Assembly (NCBI GenBank): GCA_019188255.1
Contig: JAETXT010000005.1
Coordinates: 2,604,001 to 2,668,000, forward strand
Direction: 5' to 3'
Origin: Verticillium longisporum
Lineage: Eukaryota > Ascomycota > Sordariomycetes > Glomerellales > Plectosphaerellaceae
Length of the DNA: 64,000 nt
Part shown: positions 32,549 to 43,081 of the stretch, piece after piece
Layout: the number at the start of each line of letters is the position of its first letter
Numbering within the stretch: the stretch's first letter is position 1
Notes under the pieces: generated by a model
The model's database searches: none
What the model was told of the DNA's origin: nothing
Seen by the model: the letters and a program-made list of their open reading frames with translations, nothing else
Program-made: the position numbers and the translations under genes

Positions 32549-33412
32549 ATGAACATCGTGAGAGCCATCCAGGCGCAACTCCGACCAGGATCAGGCCCGC
32601 GGGTCCAGATCCTGTCCGATCTCCACCTCGAAGTCTGCCAGCAGTATGCGTCCTACCGCTTCCAGCCCTCGGCTCCACTGCTGCTCCTCGGCGGCGACAT
32701 TGGCCGCCTCATCGATTACGAGGGCTACCTCCACTTTCTGGAAGCCCAGGTCGCCCGCTACCAAAAGGTCTTCCTGGTGCTCGGCAACCACGAGTTCTTC
32801 GGGCTCGACTACGATGCGGGCCTCGCCCAAGCCCGCCGTCTCGCCGCCGAGCCCAGCCTCGCCGCCGGCCTCGTCCTGCTCCACAAGACGCGCTGGGACG
32901 ATCCCGAATCCGGCCTGACGATCCTCGGCTGCACGCTCTGGTCCGCGCTGCCAGAAGACAGCTATGACCTCGCCAGGGCCAGAATCAGCGACTACGCGCA
33001 GATTCACGGCTGGACCCCCGCAAGGCACAGCGAGGTCCACGCTGACGAGGTCGCCTGGCTCCGCGAGCAGGTCGCGCAGCTCGCGTCTGGCGGCCGACAA
33101 GAAGGCAGAGCGCGGCGGCTCCTCGTGGCGACGCACCATGCCCCTTGCGTCAAGGGCACGTCGCGGCCGGAGCATGCGCCGAGCCCCTTGTCGTCCGCTT
33201 TCGCGACCGATCTCGTTCATGAGAAGGCCTGGGCCGGGGTCAAGGTCTGGGTCTTTGGCCACACGCACTTCTCGACGAGCTTTACGCAGAACGGCATCAG
33301 GCTGGTGGCTAACCAGAGGGGCTATGTTCTCCCCAACGGCAAGGCGTTGGAAAACGAGAGCAAAGCCAAGGGCCGTCAAGCGTTCGACGCCGCAAAGTTT
33401 GTTACTCTGTGA
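32549..33412 (+). CDS. Calcineurin-like metallophosphoesterase
   Basis: 287-residue single-exon member of the metallophosphoesterase superfamily. The two-metal site is complete: D24-L-H26 in LSDLHLE, D50 in LLLLGGDIG, N80-H81-E82 in VLGNHEFF, H196-H197 in ATHHAPC and H238-T-H240 in VFGHTHF. The first Met (MNIVRAIQAQL) is placed directly before the domain; upstream in-frame codons are not needed. There is no signal peptide, so it is probably intracellular. Substrate is unknown; related fungal proteins are annotated simply as Ser/Thr phosphatase-like or Icc-like enzymes. It could be a phosphodiesterase rather than a protein phosphatase. Confidence 0.88.
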   Translation: MNIVRAIQAQLRPGSGPRVQILSDLHLEVCQQYASYRFQPSAPLLLLGGDIGRLIDYEGYLHFLEAQVARYQKVFLVLGNHEFFGLDYDAGLAQARRLAAEPSLAAGLVLLHKTRWDDPESGLTILGCTLWSALPEDSYDLARARISDYAQIHGWTPARHSEVHADEVAWLREQVAQLASGGRQEGRARRLLVATHHAPCVKGTSRPEHAPSPLSSAFATDLVHEKAWAGVKVWVFGHTHFSTSFTQNGIRLVANQRGYVLPNGKALENESKAKGRQAFDAAKFVTL

Positions 33413-34872
33413 ATTCACGGTTTCGTGGATCGAGATGTGTTCAGTGTGACCTATACTTCTGCTGTCCCGCTGTCTACCCTTGTCGAAACGAAGTGCCGCT
33501 CATCTACTATGCTGGGAGAGGGCCGGACTGTCCGGTGCCTAGGGTGTCCTCGTCAGTTCCAGTAAAGCTAGCTCACACGAGGTACTCAAATAGTTCTCCA
33601 CAGAAGCACTCGTTCTCGTGCAAACAATTGAGAGAGAGAGAGGAGAAAGTCCTGGTCAAATGCCAGGCTAGTTCTCTTTGTAAGAGGACTGCAGAGCTGA
33701 TTCATCTTCCCCTCAGCAATATTGTTATTGTGACCATGCTAATGCTCAGTCTAGCCTTCGTGTCGAAAAAAGCCAGGGGCTCTGTACAACCGGGTTCATG
33801 CCGTGATATAGACCGTCCAGGGTCGGATCGCGTTGCGCAAGCTGGGAAATTAGCTTCAATATAACACCGAGGAAACTCTGCCCTCCCCCGAGAGCCGAAA
33901 TGCCATCAGAAGGCCCTGTCGTCTTCTCCAGCCATCGTATGTGTCTCGGCCACAAAACTGGAATCGACGCCCAAGGCGCTCCGTCAACTTCAGCGTCACA
34001 CGACAAATGTACAAATCTGCACGAGCAAAACGTAAAAGAAAGGGAAAACGTCATTCCATTCACTCCGGCGCGTTCGATGTAACGTTCCCCGAGGTCCAAA
34101 GAGAACACCCCACCCAAATCTTGACGAGACTCGAGACCCCCCCGGTCGGGCTGCGAGCAAACCAGCGCGCCCGCTCCGCATCGCTCAGCATCGATCTAAG
34201 CACATCTAAGCAGTGCAGATCCCGTCCGCCACATCTTATTCATCCCGCCCGGCACCCCAACAGTGGGGCCGCAACGCGATACGCGCAGCGGTCTCCCCCC
34301 CCATCTTCGCCGTGCGGACTTCCGCCTATTCCACTGCTTCCCCCCTTCCCCCTCCGTTCGAGGGGCCGCACGGCGCTGAGTCAAAGCCCCATACTCGCGA
34401 TCGTGATTCTCAGATCGCCCCCCTGGCTAGACTGAAAGACTCGACGAGGCACTGTTTATTTCGGTCTTGATGCCTTGTTTGGGGCTTAGCCTGCCCGGCG
34501 ATCAAGGTAGTCATCGTGACCAAGACGCATCGGGGCGGGCGGACAAGTGATTGCGTGCATCTTTCCGCGGATGGAAAGAGGGGCGTGTTACACGGGGAAG
34601 CATTTTGCGGCAAGAAGGCCGCTGGACGACGAGGAGGCAAAGCACGGCAGACATGGAGGGGGAGGAGATGAGGCAATGTTCGGGCTGGCTTGGCTCTCCG
34701 GATGAAAGGTTGATAGACCGACGTTGCTGGATCGCGGGCTTGGGATGTGCGGAGACAATCAGATATAAAAGGAGAGTGAGAACCTCACACTTGGATATCA
34801 TGCTCCCCCTCTCCTCAGCCAGCCCAGCACCAGTAGCCTCATAGCTTCCTTTCAGCCCCATCGACCGTCGCC
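33413..34872. other. Intergenic before the isochorismatase-like gene
   Basis: 1.46 kb without a recognised gene. A GA repeat near 33629-33646 is the only simple repeat. The last 110 bp hold the TATA box listed separately and a pyrimidine-rich leader. Confidence 0.4.
34764..34770 (+). promoter_or_regulatory. TATA box
   Basis: TATAAAA 103 bp upstream of ATG 34873, with a pyrimidine-rich stretch between (CTCCCCCTCTCC). Good spacing for a regulated fungal promoter. Confidence 0.6.
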
Positions 34873-35677
34873 ATGAAGTTCTCCGCCGCCCTCAGCCTCG
34901 CCGTTTCGGCCCTCGTGTCTGCCGTCGCAGCCAAGTCGAGTAACGGTACGTTTTCTGCCCATAAATCTTGGCCTGACATGTAGCCGTTGAACTTGTGACT
35001 AACCGGGCTTCCACAGCCTATGTGCACGAGCGCCTCGACAAGAACAACACGCTGCTGCTCGTCGTCGATATCCAGGAAGGCCTGATCAACATTGCGCGCG
35101 ACTTTGATCCGACTGTCTTCCGCAACAACTACCTCGCTCACTCGAGCCTCGGCCGGGTCTTTGACCTTCCCGTCATCCTGACGACGTCGGCCGAGACGGG
35201 CCCCAACGGGCCCCTGCCGGAAGAGATCTTGACCTTCAACCCTACGGCGCCCCTGATCCGGCGCAACGGTGAGGTCAACGCCTGGGACAACGAAGAGTTC
35301 CGCGACGCCGTCCGCGCCGCCAACAAGACGCAGATCATCCTCGCCGGCATCACGACCGACGTCTGCACCGCCTTCCTCGCCCTCTCCCTGCGCGCCGAGG
35401 GCTACTCGGTCTGGGCCAACCTCGAGGCTTCGGGCACCACGACCGACCTCATCCGCGACGCCGCCAACGACCAGATGCGCGCCGCCGGCGTCACCGTCAC
35501 GAGTACCTTTGCCATCGCCATGGACCTCATGCGCGACTGGCGCAACACCCCGGCGCCCCGGAGCTGCTGCCCTGGCTCGACACCTACTACCCCGTCTACG
35601 GCAACCAGGCGCGCGGCCACCGCGCCGCCGTCACCAACGGCACCCTGCTGCCCGGTCAGGACACTCTTCCTCTCTAA
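34873..35677 (+). CDS. Secreted isochorismatase-fold hydrolase (YcaC-like)
   Basis: Cysteine-hydrolase superfamily member, 244 residues after correction. Exon 1 (34873-34945) encodes almost exactly a signal peptide (MKFSAALSLAVSALVSAVAA). A 71-nt intron (GTACGT, GACTAAC, CCACAG) separates it from the catalytic domain starting at 35017. Motifs: LLVVDIQEGL with the catalytic Asp, RNGEVNAWDNEEF typical of the YcaC branch, and GITTDVCTAF with the nucleophilic Cys. The lysine position of the triad is not evident. The frame slips at the C-run 35556-35559, where one C seems missing. With it restored the end reads ELLPWLDTYYPVYGNQ, stopping at 35677; uncorrected, the frame runs to 35789 in nonsense sequence. 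Function probably hydrolysis of a small amide or ester outside the cell. Confidence 0.82.
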
Positions 35678-35827
35678 GTCGGAGGGCCAGGGATGGTTCG
35701 GAACCTCTGCCGGCGGCGCGTCAGTCAGTCATTTCAACGGCGTCGTTACTGCGTTTGATGAGCTACCACCGCCAGGAAGGCCTGCATGATGACACTGTAG
35801 GAGCTGGAGCGCATGCAAGGGGGAAGA

Positions 35828-35899
35828 GCATGACTCTGATGAGGAATAATACCAGAGCGCACCGCATGACTCTGACAAAGGCCAATGCCAGAGTGCACG
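35828..35899. repeat. Two tandem 36-bp units
   Basis: Units 35828-35863 and 35864-35899 both start GCATGACTCTGA and share CCAGAG near their ends. Most of their differences are transitions (C/T or G/A). Each unit can fold with CTCTG pairing to CAGAG. Confidence 0.75.
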
Positions 35900-36232
35900 G
35901 TAGACCTTCGGTCTCCGGAGCTCATGTAAGGACGTAGGGAATAGATGGCATAGCATGCATAGCACGTAATTTGCTACGAATCGAAGAAAGCAAAAATGCA
36001 CAGTCGTTCCAGGCTAGATCATGTCATGCGTGTGCGCTATGTTTGTGCAATGACCTTCAATGCAACGGCAATAGCCATGACTCTTGTGCTTGTGAACGGA
36101 CTTCCGTCTCACACATGTCAAGCACCTCGGGATAAACCCCGACGCATGGACAGAGGTGTAGATGTAGAAGACCATGCGTGATTGCAACGACTCCTCCCCC
36201 GAAAACCGTCTACAGCCCTGTTGGCTGCTCGA

Positions 36233-36422
36233 CAGCGCTAGAAGGGCCGTAGAATCCTTCTCCTATCGAGCTAGAAGGGTTTTCCTCGGGAAACGAGTCA
36301 GTACCCCGACGATGGCTCTGACCCTCTCCAGGCTCCATTGCCACTACACCAACCGGGCGGCCCCTTCTTCTTGGGGTCGAAGCCTCGTAGGCTACCAGTC
36401 GCAGCCTTCTAGGCTGGCGCTG
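36233..36422. repeat. Stem-loop rich block with complementary ends
   Basis: CAGCGC and TAGAAGG at 36233-36245 are complementary to CCTTCTA and GCGCTG at 36405-36422, with a 5-nt bulge. Inside are short hairpins: TTTCC-TCG-GGAAA, CCCC-N8-GGGG (36361-36376), AGCCT-CGT-AGGCT (36381-36393) and AGCCT-TCT-AGGCT (36403-36415). It could be a small inverted-repeat element or a structured RNA. Confidence 0.45.
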
Positions 36423-38597
36423 ACGCGGAAAGTCAGAATCTCGACAGGCGTTTCCTCATGCGGACCGCACAGCTAGGAGGCGTTTCTATGCCGACGGTTG
36501 TCCGCCTCCGTGTGCGGGGCAATGTCCCGGTCCGACTGGCGGCCAAATGCCCGAGGAGGGCCGACACATGCCAACCCAGTCTGATTACAGCAACCTGTCG
36601 GACCGAGAGAGTGCGGTCAGTGCTTGACTCGGGAAAGGTCGTTGACGCCAGCTGAAGTCGAGATGCATCATGGTTGTCACTCAACAGGCGTCGTCGAATG
36701 AGGCTGCAGGCATTAGACCAAGGTGTCGGACAGAATCGGTCGCCTTGATTTTGCAACTTCGGTATGAATCCGGAGCAGGGGTGGGCGGTGGAGAATCGGA
36801 ATGTGAGTCGTAAGGGTCCTGGCGGTCGGTTCTCGGTTGTTGAGGAGTAGGAATGGCGGTGCAATGCAATCATGACCCTTTCTGTTTGGAGCAAACATGG
36901 TCGACCGTCCAGTCGTGGGGTTGGAAGATGCATCAAGATCAAATGACCAGTAAGGCCATGTCTTGCGCGTCTGTCATAATTCAAGGCGTAGGTAGCAACA
37001 CACGGGACCAACAAGCTGCCTGGTTTTGAGGCAGCGGAAAAGCAAGCGTGATGTCGAATGTGCTGGGCGCACTGATACGTGTCCAACCACACATTAGAGC
37101 GTCGCAGGTGCTCAGCACGGGGGCACCACAAAGGAAATCAACTCGACGGACGACAGCGCTAAGACCTCCGTTATGTATCGCTAACAAGTGACCTGAGCCT
37201 TTCCACGCCAGGCAACATGTGATAACAATTGCGATTGGGGTCGTCCAGCAATCACTCAGTTTCATCTGGACTCCTGACTTCGAGAGGGGGTCACGAGTTG
37301 GACGAGGACCGCGTGGGATGTCTCTTGTCCATCCCACGCCTTCTTCCCCCCACCTATTGCAGGCAAAGCGGGTTACGCGGGGAGGGGGCGGCGTGGATCT
37401 CCCATGCTGAGTGCGGCACGCAGCAACGTTGTGTGAGTGAGTGGAGGGGACCTTGCCGAGTTACTGCGATGAGCCAACAGTTGCTCGGGACAAGATGTTG
37501 CGGTGGTCGCACGTGAAGATAAAGTAGGTTAAATTGGTCACCACGCTTGTCGGCAGCGCTGGCCCCTGGCCCGACGCTTTCCAAGAGGAGCGTCGCGAGG
37601 GTTAAATGACCTGCCCCGAAAGGCAACTGACAGCCGTCATGCCGCCCGCGTTAGATAGTATCGCTCTTGCGGGATTGCCATCTCCTGCCTGTCCTGAGAG
37701 AAAGACCTGGTCGGTAATTCGGATTGCGTGCTGGTCCCAGCACATGTAAATGGGTCTAAGGAACGAGTCTAGAAGGAGAGGAGCCGACGACAAAGTTGGT
37801 GGTCAAAGCATCGAAAATTGGTGCGCTTCGTAGCGCATATCGTCCACTCACCAGTAGCAGCCGAAGCGGCTTCTCGCCCATTCGCACCGAAACCGCCGAG
37901 GGCGTGTACGCTTCGGGAAGACTAGTTGAGCAAGTGGCCAAGCGGTCCAACAAGCTGGCAGGGCCGGCCAGTGCTGCGAAGTTCCAAGGGTCCTGGGGCC
38001 TGAAGGGGCCGATCGCTACCAACTTGACAGGCGGGGCCTGATGGACGGGCATGGACAGGGAGGGAATGCCCCCAAGGAGAGTCCCCGGCCGCCTGGACCC
38101 GGAGATCGAGCTCCCGCTGGAGGAAGGATTGAGGCGAAAAGGGTCCCGGAGCGCCGCCAAGGGAGTCGAGGTCCCTGCTTCTGCTTTGCTTGCTTTGCTA
38201 CTGGTGAAAGATCTCGGATCGTCCAGCCGCCTGCCTCTCCGGAAAATCTACCGCCTCTTTCACCCCTCAAGCCCCCTCACTCCCCTCGCCGAATCCCCTG
38301 TTGAACGACCGCCTGAGATTGTGAGCGGTTCTCGGACGCTCGAAATCGCGGGCCAGCCATTGATGGAGCGGTCGAGTCGATTCCAATGCTTTGTTGAGGG
38401 ACCACCGTTGGTGCGCCGCAGGCTGGCGCGGCTTTTCACCCAGACCAACAGGTGTAGATTTCGTCTTTCGTCGACCTGGTTGGTGGACTTGACTGGCGAC
38501 TCACAGCCGTTGTGTTGGGCGTCGTCTCCCCTATGGACAATCACTTGTCCAGTCATCGAGGGCGCAATTGTCACGAGTCAGGGTCAGCTGAAGTAAG

Positions 38598-38628
38598 CAA
38601 TCCATCAATCCATCAATCCATCAATCAA
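38598..38628. repeat. CAATCCAT microsatellite
   Basis: Three perfect copies of the 8-bp unit CAATCCAT followed by CAATCAA. Confidence 0.85.
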
Positions 38629-40118
38629 GCTACAGTATTGCGGCGGTCAGCCACCGTTGGTTTGCCGCAGCGGCTACAGACACTGCTGGACGGTGGAGGC
38701 GCCGTTGGGGCGTCCTGATGGCGGCGAGTCACTTTGGAGTGTTGTTGGACGACACACAAGGACAGGTCTTTTGAACAACGATGCATCGTCACCGCCCCAA
38801 CGCCATTCTGCACCGTTGGATCGATGCGATGCAGATGTGACTCTGACGGGACGGGAGCGGCGGGAAGCGGCGGTGGCGTAAGTCGGGCAGGCAGAACTGA
38901 ATGGATGCCACATAGCGGTGTTGTGGTCGGGGACACAACGAGTCCGGATAGCGCCCAACCAAACAATGTTGAGGGAGCGTGAGTGAGGCCCTGAGGGAAT
39001 GCTGACGATGCTACGGCGCGGCGAGGCGTTGGCCATTGGAACTATTGCCAGGCAACGTCGCAACGGGGTGCGTGTTGCTGATTGTGTGGCTCGTACCCGA
39101 ATCGACTGGCATTGAGTGGCCACCCTCATACTCGCTCTCGCACTAACACAACACACCCTCCCATCGGTCGGCGACGCGTTCGTTTGCCTGGCTGGCATCC
39201 AAAAACGACTCGGCTTGGGAGTATTCCACCTCAATTCCACCAAGGCACACACTTTCCCTCGGCTTCGCATCGCCAAAGCAGGCTAGGCGCAGACCGCGCG
39301 AATGGAAGGGCGACGGTTTAGCATCAGCTTGTGAGAGGCCGAGACGCTCCGCCAGTGCCCGAGGAGGCGCGCCTAGGACGAGGGAGAATGACTCTTTCGG
39401 CTCGACTCATCTCGTCGGCCGCAACCAACCAGTCTTGGATAACCGTGGCACTCGGGGCAACATGTCTCTGGGCGCTGCTGGAAACCTGGGGGTGGAGGAA
39501 GAAATCGCGGGGGACTGGTTTCCAGATTTGGACGCCTTCTTGTTTGCTTTGCCTCGTTGGTCTGGCTGTCTATGGTTTGTTGTGTGGTTGGCGTCTGTTC
39601 GCGTTCTTGGTTTTGGCGATTCTGCTCAATCGGCTGAGACCGCAAGGCGATCATTGTTCCTTCTGACACCCCATCCCTTCCTTCTTGAACCGACGGCCAG
39701 ACCCGGGCACCAGGATGCAGGCAGGCAGGCAGGCAGGGTAGGGGTGATTGTTCGTCAAAATCGAGGTTTGATGACGGTAACTTCCTTTTCCCGCCTCGTC
39801 CCAGCAAAAGGACCTGCCTCAGACTTACCTTCCTTGCCTGCCTCCCTGCACACCCAGGCCTCGGTAGGTCTGCCTGCCAGATCCAGCAGGCGCCTTCCCG
39901 GCGGGATGGATTATGGGATGGCATGGAAATGGGGGAAGGACCGAAGCACGGTTGGCACGGGCTCCTCGCATCTCGGGGAGGCAGCCGCGAGCGGGAGAAG
40001 GAAGGAAAAGGTGGGTCCTTCTGTCAAGAGGACAGCGGCGCCTGCCTTTTCGCATCTCAGACAGACCGAACGGGGAACCCAAGCGGGATTGTCTTTTGGC
40101 GCGGTACGTACCGAAGAA

Positions 40119-40143
40119 GGGGGGAAAGGGAGGGGGAGGGGGG
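40119..40143 (+). repeat. G-quadruplex motif
   Basis: Four G-runs of 6, 3, 5 and 6 bases separated by AAA, A and A. This matches the strict G4 pattern with very short loops, which favours a stable quadruplex. Confidence 0.75.
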
Positions 40144-41397
40144 TCGCATTACTGACTCACTGCCTGATGTGTGTACCGGGAAAGCAATAGCCCAGGTTGA
40201 TTGACAGCTCACTTTGGGGCGGGCGGGTTTGCTCCCGGGGCGGTATTGCTTGCTTGTGCTCAACGCTGGCCCGCCAGCGGCTGCCTTCCCCGGGCATCCC
40301 TGGGGCTTGAGGGTACAGCGCACGGGGCTTCTCCCTACCGTCCTGGCGCCTTGCTGTTGTCTCGCCCAGCGGCCCTGTTCTGCAAGCCCCCGGGTGGCCG
40401 TCAAAGCCCTGCATTGGGTGCCCGGGGGGAGAGTGGGAGAGAGGCGATGCTTGTTGGCAACTAGGCCTGACCGCCAGCTCGGGCGTCGCTCACTGGGTAG
40501 CGAGGGTGACCGAAAGGGGAGGAGGGGGGCAGCGGAAGGGGGCAAGCAGCAGCAGAAGGAGGCGGTCTGGTCAAACACCGCTTGTTTACTTGGTGTTGAG
40601 AGGCGCCAGCTGCGCCATGGTTATTGGGTTTGCTTCTCTTTTGCGTTTGCACGCCCTCGTTTCGGCGGCGGTCAGGTCCTCTCGTGGGGGTGATTTTGTC
40701 GGTGTCGAATGCGCCGTGATGGGTGGTCACTTGCTTGGGGGTTGCTTCGGGGCTGGACACTGGGATGAATCGATGAGTCTTAGTCGCTCACCTCCATTCC
40801 TGATCAATCAATTCTCAGCTTCGCTTGACGCATCTTCCAGTGAGCTTTGTCGCGGCCGCCATTTGCGCAGCTTTGGAGGCTCGTAACGTCGTAGCGAGAG
40901 ATGACGGTGACCACTCGTTCAGTTGTCCATTTAGAAGCAATGTATGCATGGCTGCGCGACTCTGCCACCTCTTCGCCCCCTTCTCGGTCTTCAGCTGACG
41001 GCATCTCCTGTTACAGTCACAGTCGCAATCACAGTCATCTGTAATCACGGTCTGCTGCCTGACCAACACGACCTCCCTCATCGAGCGTCATTCGTCATCT
41101 GCCCCCCAAAATACATTTGGGGGGGCAAGCAACAAGCCAGCAGCAGTGCTACAGGACGGGACGGAATTCTCTTGGCAAAATGCCCGAGACCTGGGACGAC
41201 GACCCGAAAGACATGCTTTTCCATCGTTCAGACTATTTTGCTTTCTTGTCTCTGTTGACTTGCCATGTCCATTTCCATCTCCGTCCGCGGGTCCCTATTG
41301 TGAAATGATTTACCCAGACTTTGGGGATGGTCCCCGCTGTCGCTGGCCTTTTTTCCGCCTGGCCGGAACCGAATACCGACGGACGGACTGACTCAAC

Positions 41398-41928
41398 GTG
41401 TGTCTCCCTTTGTCTTGGCTCTCTGCCTCGGAAGTCGGGAGTCACTCCAGCGGGCCACAAGCCAAAAGCCAAAGCCTAAAGCCCCAAAGTCTACTAGGCC
41501 CCCAAAGACCTGAAAACCCGAGGCCCCCTAAAGAGCCTAGACCGCACACCCTCCCGCGGCCCACGGTCCCACGCCCCACGGTCTCGCGGCCACCCCCCTC
41601 TGACACCCCCCCCCCTTCCCACCCGAGGTCTTCACACCCCCTGACTCCTTCACTCCTTCCCTCCCCCCACACCCTAGCAATCCCAACGAGACTGAAGGCG
41701 CCCCACCATCAATTTACCGTCTTTCCTTGCCTTTGCGCATCCGACCGGACCAGACCCCGGTACACAAGGAAGGCTTCACCCTCGAGATATAATATCCTCC
41801 TCCCCCACCCCCTTGTTCGTCGCCCCCGATCTCTGGCTCCCTTTTCTCCCCACACACAACAGACATTCCCCAGACTTGACAACGGTATTGTCACACATCA
41901 ACCCGATCCACCACTACCGATAGTCGCC
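41398..41928 (+). promoter_or_regulatory. Pyrimidine-rich leader of the downstream gene
   Basis: Over 500 bp dominated by C and T on the plus strand, including a run of ten C at about 41606-41615, ending just before ATG 41929. Such tracts are usual at transcription starts and 5' UTRs of strongly expressed fungal genes. Confidence 0.45.
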
Positions 41929-42400
41929 ATGTACGGTTCGTACGGCTCTTACAGCTCCATGGGCTCCTTCACCATGTCGGCCCCCATGGATATCACCTCG
42001 AGCAACATGCTCGCCCACGACAGGTCTTGCGCCTTTCCCTCGTGGCCGCGTCGCGACTCTCTCTTCAGCCGAGAGCGAGCGCCCGACATCCTACCTCTCG
42101 GACGACGATCTCTTCCCTTCGGACCCCTTTGAGGACGACGCCCACAGCGTGACGAGCACCGGTTCCTGTGCCTCGCCCACGGTGGCCGAGGACGAGATGC
42201 AACTCCAGCTCCAGATGGAGCGCGAACGCCAGCGCCACGCCGCCATGGAGCGCGAGGCCGCCCTCCGCTACGTGATCAACGAGAAGGAGCGCCGCCGCAC
42301 GGCCATGGCCATGAAGCGCCGTGCCGCCAAGGGGTCTTCAAGCTCATCTAAGAAGAGCCCCAAGAGCAAGCTCGCTTCCATGACGCCCATTTCCGAGTGA
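41929..42400 (+). CDS. Small conserved-looking fungal protein, frame broken
   Basis: The N-terminal part in one frame is MYGSYGSYSSMGSFTMSAP, then MDITSSNML and SCAFPSWPRRDSL. The rest in another frame is SESERP-type sequence, then SYLSDDDLFPSDPFEDDAHS, a Gln/Glu/Arg coiled-coil segment (MQLQLQMERERQRHAAMERE), a basic region (KERRRTAMAMKRRAAK) and a Ser/Lys tail ending ASMTPISE. The slip lies in the CT repeat at 42056-42066, where two bases appear lost. Restoring them gives 157 residues. The Ser/Asp/Phe-rich middle suggests phosphorylation; function is unknown. The strongly biased, coherent protein on both sides of the slip supports a real gene. An intron instead of a slip is unlikely because no donor or acceptor fits. 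Confidence 0.7.
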
Positions 42401-42911
42401 AAGGGCCACTGCCAACGGCGATACCGCCACAGACAACACAAAACTGTAAGTGTGCTCGTAAACAACATCGACCAAAAACGTGCGTGAGCCAATCAGCTAA
42501 CAGGTGGCTCAAGATTACTGGACGGAGTGTCATGACACTGCCATTTCCAAAACCTCGAGGCGCCTCTGCCTAAAGCCCAACGGCGAAATCAGAAATCGCC
42601 TTGGTGTGCCTGACCGCAGCATGGCATTTTGCCTCGGACCACGTCACCTGGTCAAGGCGAAAAACGCGACGATGATTTTCTGCATCTCGCTCATGACGCA
42701 CCACACGACTCATATTTGCGAGTGTCTGTGTAAGTGCGCGCGAGCAGACAAAAAAACACGCCCACCAGTGGTGACGTGTGCGCCGCGACCGGGCAGCCAT
42801 CAGAACAAGCCAGCAAAACAGGTTCAACCGATTACGGACCTTGGCCCAGCTGAACTTAGGCTTACCGCCCAGCTGTTAGCTGTCGGACCGACGGCCGACA
42901 CCCGACGGTGA

Positions 42912-42937
42912 AGAACGTGGGACAGCACCCACGTTCT
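42912..42937. repeat. Perfect 10-bp hairpin
   Basis: AGAACGTGGG and CCCACGTTCT separated by ACAGCA. It lies about 510 bp after the stop of the gene at 41929-42400. Confidence 0.75.
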
Positions 42938-43020
42938 GCATTGAGCCTTCGGGGGCATTCGGGCGCTACTGTTCCCTAGAGCGGGATTTCAGAACATGGG
43001 CATCCCACCCACAGCCCCCC

Positions 43021-43081
43021 ACATGCTCGAAGCATAAATCCACCTCCCCCCACATACTCGAAGCATAAATCCACCTCCCCC
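43021..43081. repeat. Tandem duplication of 31 bp
   Basis: Unit ACATGCTCGAAGCATAAATC plus CACCTCCCCCC at 43021-43051, repeated at 43052-43081 with one G-to-A change and a shorter C-run. Confidence 0.8.

Larger units (their letters stand above)
35678..41928. other. Gene-poor region of 6.25 kb
   Basis: No ORF here looks like a real protein: the longest ones overlap on both strands and have random composition. It contains a 36-bp tandem repeat (35828-35899), a stem-loop dense block (36233-36422), an 8-bp microsatellite (38598-38628), GCAG repeats (about 39714-39740), a strong G-quadruplex motif (40119-40143) and a pyrimidine-rich leader (41398-41928). A broken gene could still hide here given the indel problem. 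Confidence 0.45.

Noticed and set aside
36433..37131. 232-codon minus-strand ORF
   Set aside because: Random composition, no domain or splice support, overlaps ORFs in other frames.
43021..43081. Possible CRISPR-like repeat
   Set aside because: Only two adjacent units with no spacers, in a eukaryotic nuclear genome; a plain tandem duplication.
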